A stretch of 64,000 nucleotides of DNA from assembly GCA_018268395.1 (NCBI GenBank), contig JAFDWQ010000009.1:186001-250000 (forward strand), read 5' to 3'. This DNA comes from Armatimonadota bacterium. GTDB taxonomy: Bacteria > Armatimonadota > Fimbriimonadia > Fimbriimonadales > Fimbriimonadaceae. The notes beneath the pieces were generated by a model, which saw only the letters and a list, made by a program, of their open reading frames with translations, searched no databases and had not been told where the DNA came from. Every line of letters begins with the position of its first letter. The first letter of the stretch is position 1. This document shows positions 32,928-40,779 of the stretch, in pieces. The position numbers and the translations under genes were made by a program.

Positions 32928-35900
32928 TGTTGGAGCGCGTTCTCCATTTCAGCGCCACTCAGCGGTTGCTCGTTCTGCTCGGGACGTTCGGCCTCGTCCT
33001 CTGGGGCGTCTCGGCCTGGGGGTCCTTGACCCTGGACGCCGTCCCCGACATTACGACCAACCAGGTCCAAGTCAATACGGAGACCGGAGGCATGGGCCCG
33101 GAAGAAGTCGAACGGCTCGTCACGTTCCCGATCGAGACCGCGATGGCAGGCCTCCCCGGGGTCGAAGGCACGCGCTCCTTGAGCCAGTACGGCCTCTCGC
33201 AAGTGACCGTGACGTTCAAGGACAACGTCGACACGTTCTTCGCGAGACAACTCGTGAACGAACGGCTCGGCAGCGTCGTCCCGCAACTGCCCGAAACCGT
33301 CGAGCGGCCCCAAATGGGGCCTGTTTCGACGGGCCTGGGCGACATCTACATGTTCTCTCTGGAGAGCAAGAAGCGCCCGATCCCGGAGCTTCGGGCCATG
33401 TTGGACTGGCAGATCGGGCCTCAAATCCGTGCGGTCCCTGGCGTCGCCGAACTCAACGTCGCCGACGGCCATGTCAAGCAGGTCCAGGTCGTCGCAGACG
33501 TCGACAGGTTGCGCGCCCGGGGCTTGAGCGTCCACGACCTGGTCGACGCCCTGAGGAGCAACAACCAGAACGCCGGGGGCGGCGTGGTGGACGCAGGAGG
33601 CGAAAGGACGCTGATCCGCTCCGTCGGTGCCGCCACGAAAATCGATGACGTGAAGTCCATGCCCGTAGCCACCCGGGACGGGACGCCCGTGCTCGTGCGG
33701 GACGTTGCCGACGTGGTCGACGGGACGCCCGTCGTCACCGGGCTCTCGACCAAGGACGGCGAACCTGCGCTCTTGGCCATCGCCATGATGCTCAAAGGTG
33801 CGAACGGACGCACCGTCGCCGAAGCAGTCGACAAGAAGGTCGCCACGATCCGCTCCCAGCTTCCCGAGGACGTGACCCTGACGACCGTCTACAACCGTGC
33901 GCACCTGGTCGACAAGACCGTGGAAACGGTCGAGCACAGCCTCATCGTCGGCGGAGCCCTCGTGATCGTGGTCTTGATGTCGCTCCTCGGCAACGTCCGC
34001 GGGGCCCTGATCGTGGCCACCGCCATCCCGCTTTCGATGCTCTTCGCCATCGGGATGATGAACACCTGGCACGTCTCGGGCAACCTGATGAGCCTCGGTG
34101 CGATCGACTTCGGCTTGATCGTGGACGGCGCCGTCGTGCTCGTCGAGAACGCCGTCCGCCGCGTCGCTGAGCGCAGAGAACACGCCGGGCGCACGCTGAC
34201 CCGGAAGGAAGTCAGCGAGACGACGTGGAAAGCGACCCGCGAGGTGGCGAAACCCACCGCCTTCGCCGTCACGATCATCACTGTCGTCTATCTGCCGATC
34301 TTGGCCCTGGAAGGCACCGAGGGCAAAATGTTCAAACCGATGGCGCTGACGGTCGTGTTCGCGCTGTTGGGCGCCCTCGTCCTGACCCTTACCCTCGTTC
34401 CGGTCCTGGCGAGTCTTCTCCTTTCGGGCGACACGAAGGAGGCGCGCAATCCGGTCATGGGGTTCTTCGACAAGGTCTATCGCCCGACCCTCGACCTCGC
34501 ATTGCGCGCCAAAGCGGCCACGGCCGGAGCCGCCGCCGTCTTCCTGGCGGTCGCAGGCGTCCTGTCCGCGACCCTCGGTTCCGAGTTCGTCCCGACCCTC
34601 GACGAAGGCGACATGGTCGTGCAGCCGATCCGGGTCAGGACGGTCAATGCCGACGAGACCGTCCGACTGGTCACGGCCGCGGAGCGCAAGGTCAAAGAGG
34701 TCCCCGAAGTCGTCACCGTCTTCTCCCGGAGCGGAACCCCCGAGGTCGCCACCGACCCGATGCCGCTCAGCATGACCGACTCCTTCATCATGCTGAAAGA
34801 CCGGGAGCATTGGCGGCCCGGCTTGACGAAACAGGCCCTCCAAGAGGAGATCGAAGGCAAACTGAACGAGGTGCCCGGACAGGGCTACAACTTCTCGCAG
34901 CCCATCGAAATGCGCTTCTCGGAGCTGGTGTCCGGGGTCAAGGCGGACGTGGGGATCAAGGTCTTCGGCGAAGACCTCGACGTCATCAAGGACAAGGCCG
35001 ATGAGGTCGCCTCCGTCGTGCGTTCGATCCCGGGTGCCGAAGACGTGGAAGTGGAACAGGTCGAGCCTGTTCCCGTGCTCCAGATCGATATCGACCGTAC
35101 GGCGATCGCCCGTCACGGCGTCGCCGTGGACGAGATCCAAGAACTCGTACGTACCGCCCTGGGCGGAGAGGAGGTCGGCCAGATCATCGACGGGGACAAG
35201 CGGTTCGGCCTCGTCGTCCGGCTGCCGGAACGAGTGAGGAACAGCCCCGATGCCATCGCGTCCCTCCCCGTTCCGACCGCGACGGGCGCCAGCGTCCCGT
35301 TGTCCAGCCTCTCCACGATCAGCGACAAGCCCGCTCCGGCCCAGATCAGCCGCGAGAACGGCAAGCGCCGCGTCGTGGTTCAACTCAACGTCCGCGGCCG
35401 CGACCTCGGCTCGTTCGTGACGGACGCCCAACGGTCGATCCGGGAGAACATCGACCTGCCTTCCGGGACGTATATCGAGTGGGGCGGGCAGTTCGAGAAC
35501 CTGCAACGCGCCACGGCGAGGCTGGCGGTCGTCGTGCCGGTCGCCCTCGGGCTGATCTTCGCGCTGCTGTTCATGACCTTCGGCTCGGTGAAGCAGGCGC
35601 TCCTGATCTTCACCGGAGTGCCGCTCGCCGCGACGGGCGGGATCGTCGCCCTTTGGGCGCGGGGGATGCCGTTCAGCATCTCGGCAGGCGTCGGACTGGT
35701 CGCGCTATCGGGCGTCGCGGTCTTGAACGGGGTCGTGATGGTCTCGGCCATCGACCGCCTCCGGTCCTCGGGCGTGGCGGTCGCGGAAGCCGTCCGTCAA
35801 GGCGCGCAGATGCGGCTCCGGCCAGTGCTCATGACGGCGCTCGTGGCCGCCTTGGGGTTCGTGCCTATGGCGGTGAACACCGGGGTCGGTTCCGAAGTGC

Positions 35901-36028
35901 AGCGCCCCCTCGCGACGGTCGTGATCGGCGGCATCCTCAGCGCGACGCTGCTGACGCTCGTGGTGCTTCCCGTGCTCTACGTCTGGTTCGAGGGTAAGGC
36001 CCCGGCCTCGAGCGCCGGTCCGTCCTGA
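32927..36028 (+). CDS. Heavy-metal efflux RND transporter (CzcA/CusA family)
   Basis: A 1033-residue inner-membrane pump of the HME-RND family. Twelve transmembrane segments flank two large periplasmic loops. Family signatures are 'VPDITTNQVQVNTE' near the start and 'AIDFGLIVDGAVVLVEN' in TM4, whose acidic residues carry protons. Such pumps expel Zn/Co/Cd/Ni or Cu/Ag; the sequence does not settle which metal. Third gene of a tightly overlapping TolC - adaptor - pump operon headed by a Cys/His-rich exported protein. Confidence 0.95.
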   Translation: MLERVLHFSATQRLLVLLGTFGLVLWGVSAWGSLTLDAVPDITTNQVQVNTETGGMGPEEVERLVTFPIETAMAGLPGVEGTRSLSQYGLSQVTVTFKDNVDTFFARQLVNERLGSVVPQLPETVERPQMGPVSTGLGDIYMFSLESKKRPIPELRAMLDWQIGPQIRAVPGVAELNVADGHVKQVQVVADVDRLRARGLSVHDLVDALRSNNQNAGGGVVDAGGERTLIRSVGAATKIDDVKSMPVATRDGTPVLVRDVADVVDGTPVVTGLSTKDGEPALLAIAMMLKGANGRTVAEAVDKKVATIRSQLPEDVTLTTVYNRAHLVDKTVETVEHSLIVGGALVIVVLMSLLGNVRGALIVATAIPLSMLFAIGMMNTWHVSGNLMSLGAIDFGLIVDGAVVLVENAVRRVAERREHAGRTLTRKEVSETTWKATREVAKPTAFAVTIITVVYLPILALEGTEGKMFKPMALTVVFALLGALVLTLTLVPVLASLLLSGDTKEARNPVMGFFDKVYRPTLDLALRAKAATAGAAAVFLAVAGVLSATLGSEFVPTLDEGDMVVQPIRVRTVNADETVRLVTAAERKVKEVPEVVTVFSRSGTPEVATDPMPLSMTDSFIMLKDREHWRPGLTKQALQEEIEGKLNEVPGQGYNFSQPIEMRFSELVSGVKADVGIKVFGEDLDVIKDKADEVASVVRSIPGAEDVEVEQVEPVPVLQIDIDRTAIARHGVAVDEIQELVRTALGGEEVGQIIDGDKRFGLVVRLPERVRNSPDAIASLPVPTATGASVPLSSLSTISDKPAPAQISRENGKRRVVVQLNVRGRDLGSFVTDAQRSIRENIDLPSGTYIEWGGQFENLQRATARLAVVVPVALGLIFALLFMTFGSVKQALLIFTGVPLAATGGIVALWARGMPFSISAGVGLVALSGVAVLNGVVMVSAIDRLRSSGVAVAEAVRQGAQMRLRPVLMTALVAALGFVPMAVNTGVGSEVQRPLATVVIGGILSATLLTLVVLPVLYVWFEGKAPASSAGPS

Positions 36029-36036
36029 CCCCTTCG

Positions 36037-36064
36037 CCCCCTCTCCCTGACGGGGGAGAGGGGG
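36037..36064 (+). terminator. GC-rich hairpin after the RND operon
   Basis: CCCCCTCTCCC paired with GGGGAGAGGGG around a TGAC loop, 8 bp after the stop of the pump gene. It belongs to the same hairpin repeat family as 726-764, and no T-tract follows. Confidence 0.55.
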
Positions 36065-36084
36065 CCATCGTATTCCGTCTCGTC

Positions 36085-36400
36085 CTAAGCGGCTTTGCGC
36101 TTCGACGCGCTGCCGCCCGCTTCGACGGACAGCGTCACCTGGTGCACGCCGATCGGGATCATGTCGGTCGCCTGCCCCGTGACCGTGTTCACGAACCGGT
36201 AGCCGGCCGCATAGGTGCCCGGCGGCACCGTCACGTCCGTCGAGAGCGTGCCGACGACGAACGCGAAGAAGGCCTTGCTGCGGTAACCGTCGGGCTGCGG
36301 GTTCCAGTGACTGTTCTTCAGAGGCTGAAGAAGCAGTTCCGTCTTAGAGTTGGGAGAATTCGCGCCGGTGCGGAGAAGGCACAGTTCAAAAAGAACGCCG
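36085..36400 (-). pseudogene. Duplicated 3' tail of the orphan-family gene at 37625
   Basis: About 285 bp (36083-36367) are nearly identical to 37619-37905, the last third of the intact orphan-family gene, including the end 'SASKRKAA' and its stop (36085-36087). There is no start: the frame is closed upstream by a stop at 36401-36403. It differs from the intact copy by a few substitutions ('GANSPNSKTELL' for 'GANTPNTKTELL'). The two copies form a direct repeat around the HAF-like gene. Confidence 0.8.
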
Positions 36401-36436
36401 CGTTAGCGGAGCCGAAGTCGAGAACGGAGTCGGAAA

Positions 36437-36455
36437 GGGGGACGTCACGTCCCCC
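36437..36455 (-). terminator. Terminator hairpin whose loop is the stop codon
   Basis: On the minus strand GGGGGACG-TGA-CGTCCCCC followed by TTTCC. The 8-bp stem encloses the TGA stop of the HAF-like gene in its 3-base loop. Likely intrinsic terminator that overlaps the coding end. Confidence 0.65.
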
Positions 36456-37500
36456 TGACACTGCGGGCCGTTCGCTCCTTTGGAATCAGCACGAACGTCG
36501 TCGGGATACCAAGGAGATGGCCGTAGCCTGCCATCATGCCCCGGTGATTGCTGGCACTGATCCGGGGGGCGATCCAGGCAAGGCCCGCAAAGTCCACGAC
36601 GTTCGTCAGGAATTCGGCCTCGCTCCCTGGTCGCCAAAGGTAGGCGTTGGCGTACCCGTTTCCGTCTGCCATTCCGTAGACAAGCCCATCGCCGAGCAGC
36701 CCGATGAATATGCCATATGACGATGCGGCAGGCCGCGGCCCGAACCACGGTTTTTCTCCGCGCTTCCACAGTGCAGGTTCGTATATCGAGCCGCCTCCGC
36801 GCACGTAGCCCGCGATGGTTCCTGTATCGTCAATGTCGTAAAGGACCGCTTGTCCCGGCAACTTCGATGGCCCGAGCGGATACGGCCCCGATGTGCCCGT
36901 CCAACGCGCCAAATAGGGGTGGCCACTTTGCGTAGTGTAGTTGCCGTAGATCTCCCCAAGGTTGTTCACCGCCAAAGCGCGCGAATCGATACTGTTGTTC
37001 GTGGGCAGGACGACTGGGGGCACAGTGGGTCGCCACAACGTCGCCTGTTCTTGACCCGTGAACTTGCTATAGCTATATCCGACGATCCACCCTTTGTCAT
37101 TGACCTGACAGGGCACGCATCCGTCAAAACCGACCGCAGGTTCCAGGTACCGATAACCCTGTCGTGGCGTCCACGTGATCCCTTGCGACCATTGTCCCAA
37201 TCGCCAAGTGAAGCCCACCGCAAGTTTCGAACTATTAACGTCCCATAAATGCGTGGCCTCGTTCCCATCGCAGGGGCCTGGCCACTCGACGCCACCTTCG
37301 ACGGTATAGAAGTAAGGCACCTTCAGGCCGCCCCACTCACGGTTCCCGACCACGATGCCGCTGTCGCTGATGTCCTCTGCGGCGTCGGAAATGCCGTAGC
37401 CGACAGTAATGACCTTGATCGTATAGGGCCCGTAGGCTTGGGCGGAGGCCGTGACGAGTATGACGGCGAAAAAGGCGGATGTTCGTCGGTTCATGGCCAT
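36445..37500 (-). CDS. Secreted HAF-like repeat protein
   Basis: A 351-residue protein (349 if the second ATG at 37494 is used) with a signal peptide (MNRRTSAFFAVILVTASAQA). It carries the HAF-type pattern repeatedly: 'DISDSGIVVGNREWG', 'VNDKGWIVGYSYS', 'VNNLGEIYGNYTT', 'IDDTGTIAGYVRG' and 'SNHRGMMAGYGHL', each followed by a strand such as 'LWRPT'. This is a propeller-type extracellular protein without the extra C-terminal domain. Its A+T content is a little higher than its neighbours. It lies inside a duplicated stretch: both sides have copies of the tail of the orphan-family gene. Confidence 0.78.
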   Translation of the reverse strand: MAMNRRTSAFFAVILVTASAQAYGPYTIKVITVGYGISDAAEDISDSGIVVGNREWGGLKVPYFYTVEGGVEWPGPCDGNEATHLWDVNSSKLAVGFTWRLGQWSQGITWTPRQGYRYLEPAVGFDGCVPCQVNDKGWIVGYSYSKFTGQEQATLWRPTVPPVVLPTNNSIDSRALAVNNLGEIYGNYTTQSGHPYLARWTGTSGPYPLGPSKLPGQAVLYDIDDTGTIAGYVRGGGSIYEPALWKRGEKPWFGPRPAASSYGIFIGLLGDGLVYGMADGNGYANAYLWRPGSEAEFLTNVVDFAGLAWIAPRISASNHRGMMAGYGHLLGIPTTFVLIPKERTARSVRGT

Positions 37501-37624
37501 TGCCTTTATTGTCGGTACCGCGCATTCTCAAACAAGCGGGCGAGCGGCCGCGAGGCGCTCCCAGAGTGCGGCGAGCGTGGCGGGATCCGGAGGGCGTGCA
37601 TACCGTCCGGCCCCGCCACTCGTC

Positions 37625-38329
37625 CTAAGCGGCTTTGCGCTTCGACGCGCTGCCGCCCGCTTCGACGGACAGCGTCACCTGGTGCACGCCGATCGGGACC
37701 ATGTCGGTCGCCTGTCCCGTGACCGTGTTCACGAACCGGTAGCCGGCCGCATAGGTGCCCGGCGGCACCGTCACGTCCGTCGAGAGCGTGCCGACGACGA
37801 ACGCGAAGAAGGCCTTGCTGCGGTAACCGTCGGGCTGCGGGTTCCAGTGGCTGTTCTTGAGCGGCTGGAGAAGCAGTTCGGTCTTCGTGTTCGGAGTGTT
37901 CGCGCCGGACGAGGTGAAGGTGACCTTGCCGGTTCCGGCTAGGGCGGTCACGGTCACGTTGTCGCCGAGGTACGGAGCGGCCGGAGGCGTGGACGGCACG
38001 GTCCCCGTCGGATTGACTTGGAGGAACTTCACCGCGAGCTGCATGAAGGCGGCGATGTCGGTCGGGTGGTAGGTCTTGCCCGTGACGTCGTCGCGGAACG
38101 TGAGGCCCGACGCATAGGCCTGCCACTGGGCGACCTGCGTGTTGTTCAGCGCCTTGAACGCCCGGGAGCCCTTGCCGAAGTAACTTCGCAACGTTTCTTG
38201 GGCCGTCGTGTTCGGGTTGCGCGGGATGACGTAGGGGGTCAGGATGGTGCCGTTCTTGCTCCGCCGGGCGACGGTGCCCCCGTCTTTCCCTGCGAGGCTT
38301 TCGAAGGCCATGCCGAGGAGGGCCTTCAC
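37625..38329 (-). CDS. Orphan-family protein, uninterrupted copy
   Basis: A 234-residue protein starting at a GTG (38329) with a good Shine-Dalgarno (GGAGG, 6 bases before). The order of conserved elements is a helical N-terminal half ('NPNTTAQETLRSYFGKGSRAF', 'WQAYASGLTF'), 'FLQVNP', 'PYLGDNVTVTAL', 'GKVTFTSSG' and a final beta half ending in a Lys/Arg-rich tail. It is the reference for the interrupted paralogs at 8719-9885 and 45291-46217: nothing is inserted between its 'GDNVTV' and 'VTFTS' strands. No signal peptide is seen. Function unknown. Confidence 0.7.
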   Translation of the reverse strand: MKALLGMAFESLAGKDGGTVARRSKNGTILTPYVIPRNPNTTAQETLRSYFGKGSRAFKALNNTQVAQWQAYASGLTFRDDVTGKTYHPTDIAAFMQLAVKFLQVNPTGTVPSTPPAAPYLGDNVTVTALAGTGKVTFTSSGANTPNTKTELLLQPLKNSHWNPQPDGYRSKAFFAFVVGTLSTDVTVPPGTYAAGYRFVNTVTGQATDMVPIGVHQVTLSVEAGGSASKRKAA

Positions 38330-38800
38330 GCCGCACCTCCGGGTGTGCTGGGCGCTCCCGCCGTGGTTCTTCGCCCGACCTGCCTTTCGCAGTCCGTCCT
38401 GTGCCGATTCGTCACCGTCCTGGCGACGCTGTTTTCGGATTGTTGCTTCATTGTCCCGTTCCTTGACGGCGCCCTTGCCTCATGCCATGAGGTCCGTTCG
38501 CCATCCTTGCACCAGGTCGTTCGCCCCTGGCCTATGGAGGTTTTCGGCAGCCGCTAGGGGTGGTCTTCACCGGATTCGGAGGCTTTTGTCCGTTTTTGCA
38601 GAATTTTTATAGGTGTCGGCTCTGAATCGGGGTTGGCCCGTCGACGACCGCATGCGCTTCCTTTGCTTCAGGGGATCGAGCTCAAGGCCCAAGACCGTAT
38701 GTCCGTCGAGTGTCCTTCCGTGGCCAAGTAGTCACTTTCGCAGACAGGTGACGCACCAGGATATTCTGAAGCCCAAGCAACGAGTCACCCTTGATTCACG
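38330..38800. other. Gene-free spacer
   Basis: I see no convincing gene. There is a T-rich patch with TATAAAAATTC (minus strand, near 38605) that may hold a promoter, and a small CCTCA/TGAGG hairpin near 38478-38492. Confidence 0.4.
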
Positions 38801-38923
38801 CTATGTGGCGAAGACGACCTGCCAGTCGCGTTCGGCCCAGTAAAGCGCGCTGCCCGGTATCGCGGCGGACTTCTCGGCCTCGGCGGGCGTGGAGATCATG
38901 AGATCGACGGCAATGTCTCCAGG
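38801..38923 (-). pseudogene. Nucleotidyltransferase C-terminal remnant
   Basis: Between two in-frame stops on the minus strand lie 40 codons reading 'PGDIAVDLMISTPAEAEKSA' and 'IPGSALYWAERDWQVVFAT'. This is the typical tail of small MNT-type nucleotidyltransferases ('DVVVATPE...YYALREGVVLY'). No start or catalytic GSxxxGD part is present nearby. Such genes are often half of HEPN/MNT toxin-antitoxin pairs, which suits the neighbouring PIN module. Confidence 0.55.
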
Positions 38924-39044
38924 CTATGCAGGGAACTCCTGGTCTGTGTTCCCTGAAAGTAGAGACCCCGACACGGAACCCAGATCAAATCCACCCCCAC
39001 GTTTCGCGCCACTGACTTGTCGAGAAGTTTCACGACGGAACTCG

Positions 39045-39488
39045 TCACGGCCTACGGTTGATGACCGCCCCCGTTGATGGGTCGAACTGAATGAACTGCA
39101 ACGGCGGCGGCAACCTCCCGAAGTCGCCGTCGAACGTCAGAAGGGTCATGTCCAGTTCGATGGTCGTAGAGGCTATCCAGAGATCGTTTTGGCCGACGTT
39201 CAGTCCTTGTGACGTATTGATGACCTCGAGCTCCGCGTATCGGCTCGCTAGCGGGCCGGGCAGAACCGCAACGACCGTCAGATTGCGCACGAAATGGGCC
39301 AGCGCTTGCCGTTTCGCCGTTCCCCACTTGCTCTTAACCGAGAACGCCTCGACTTCCCCGACGGACACCACGCTCACGACCGGCAAAAATCCGCCTTGCA
39401 CCAACCCCAAGGCGCCGTCGATCGCCTGAAACGCAGTCGACTTGCGGGCCGCATGGATCAAGATGCCTGTGTCGAGCAGGTACGCCAT
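39045..39488 (-). CDS. PIN-domain ribonuclease, VapC-type toxin
   Basis: A 147-residue PIN-domain protein with the four acidic residues of the metal-dependent nuclease site: Asp6 (LLDTGILI), Glu45 (VGEVEAF), Asp102 (QNDLWIAS) and Asp120 (LTFDGDF). VapC toxins cleave tRNA or rRNA when not held by an antitoxin. The gene lies 2 bp after the stop of the upstream 339-residue protein, so they are co-expressed in the usual antitoxin-then-toxin order, but no ordinary small VapB is present. Confidence 0.88.
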   Translation of the reverse strand: MAYLLDTGILIHAARKSTAFQAIDGALGLVQGGFLPVVSVVSVGEVEAFSVKSKWGTAKRQALAHFVRNLTVVAVLPGPLASRYAELEVINTSQGLNVGQNDLWIASTTIELDMTLLTFDGDFGRLPPPLQFIQFDPSTGAVINRRP

Positions 39489-39490
39489 GC

Positions 39491-40510
39491 CTAGCTGATC
39501 TCGCGCAGGAAGGCGTCGACCTCTTGGTCGGTCTCGTCCCCGGGCCAGGCGCCGACGATCCTTGCGAAAGCGCCTGGTTCGGCCTTGCCCACCTGCAACC
39601 GCAGACTAGGCGACCATGCCTTCGGAGTCGCCCGAAAGAGCCTATCGCCCTCGCTTGCCGGGCGAGCCGCATCAGCCCGCACACCGACGACCGCTCCATT
39701 TGCACGGAACGAGGCCATGCCTTCGAGGAGGACGTCTTCACCCAGCCACTGCCGCAGATCTAAGTTGCCGTGCTCCCATGCTCCTCTCACCTTCATGCCG
39801 TCGTCCAGGATGATTTGGAACAGGCTGTCGCTCATTTTCAGCATGTCCAGTCGCCCCACGACCCGAACACGTTGCGGATGGGGGGTTTGGAGCAACATTT
39901 CAGTAGCCCGTTCGATCAAGGGCTGATCGATGACGGCACTGCGGCGGGCTTGGTCGGAGAACGCGAAGCACGCGCTTTCGAGGCCTCTATTGAAGCTACC
40001 ACGGAAGCGTGCGACCCGTTCGAGCATCCCGTAGTCCGCCTTCAGCTCGCTTATGGGCGCCTGGTGGACTTCGTTGAGGACTTGGCCAAGCAGGTCGAAA
40101 GCCGTCCAGTCGGGGTTCAACTTGTCCTCGTCAAAGAGGACGCCCTGTTGGAAGAGCTTCGGGGCCGCATCGCCGAGGGTCGGGCTGCGGAAGACGAGGA
40201 GCGTCTCGCCCTTGTCGGTCTCCTGCCAGGGCGCTTGCTCGAGGTCCCAGATGCTGCTGAGGAAGCGGAACGGCCGGCCCTTGGCGCTGGAGAGGTGGAC
40301 CGTCTTGAGCCGCGTCGCGGCACGGATCGCGTCAGTCGTCTGGCGCACGAAGGCGAGCTGAGCCCCAGGCTTCACGTATTGGCCGTGAAACCCCTCCCCT
40401 CGCACTTTGATCGCGACTTCTTGCGTGGCGTTCGTGACGGACTCCGTTCGGGTCACATTGTACAACTGGGAGGTTACGCTCGCTGGCCAGGCGGCGTAGG
40501 GGTCGGCCAT
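39491..40510 (-). CDS. Large partner of the PIN toxin, possible giant antitoxin
   Basis: A 339-residue protein directly upstream of the PIN gene. The main body (about 1-310) is a mixed alpha/beta protein that I do not recognise. The end, 'VGAWPGDETDQEVDAFLREI', closely resembles the C-terminal toxin-neutralising tail of small VapC antitoxins (pattern W-P-G-D-E-T-D-E-E-...-L). The likely reading is an antitoxin tail fused to a large sensory or DNA-binding body. The ATG at 40510 has AAGGA 5 bases upstream. Function inferred from tail and position only. Confidence 0.6.
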   Translation of the reverse strand: MADPYAAWPASVTSQLYNVTRTESVTNATQEVAIKVRGEGFHGQYVKPGAQLAFVRQTTDAIRAATRLKTVHLSSAKGRPFRFLSSIWDLEQAPWQETDKGETLLVFRSPTLGDAAPKLFQQGVLFDEDKLNPDWTAFDLLGQVLNEVHQAPISELKADYGMLERVARFRGSFNRGLESACFAFSDQARRSAVIDQPLIERATEMLLQTPHPQRVRVVGRLDMLKMSDSLFQIILDDGMKVRGAWEHGNLDLRQWLGEDVLLEGMASFRANGAVVGVRADAARPASEGDRLFRATPKAWSPSLRLQVGKAEPGAFARIVGAWPGDETDQEVDAFLREIS

Positions 40511-40559
40511 CGTTTCCTTGCGCGTCGATTATCCCGAGCCTCGAGCCGTTCATGCCCGC

Positions 40560-40605
40560 GCATCGACACTCGAAACCCGAGACCCCAAACCCGAGCCCCG
40601 ACGAG
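40560..40605. repeat. Short heptamer array
   Basis: C-rich heptamers (CGAAACC, CGAGACC, CCAAACC, CGAGCCC) of the same family as the arrays at 9.0, 9.4 and 12.9 kb. It lies in the 269-bp gap between the PIN module and the PHP-ATPase gene. Confidence 0.6.
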
Positions 40606-40779
40606 CGCTGACCACTCCCTTTGCGCTGAGCCTTTGTCGTGAGTTTTCGCCACGGGCTGGAACTCCGTGCCGGGCGCACCGCTCCTAAGCTTCACCGGCA
40701 CTAGATCGGTGCCAATATCGCACCAAACCAATTGCTTCTTCAACCTGTCGCACAACATAGGTCTGAGACGAACTGAACT

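Noticed and set aside
32750-35506. A 918-codon open frame antisense to the RND pump
   Set aside because: It mirrors a real, well-recognised gene on the other strand. High G+C removes stops from the antisense frame, and the translation (rich in Asp, His, Arg, Val) has no family features.
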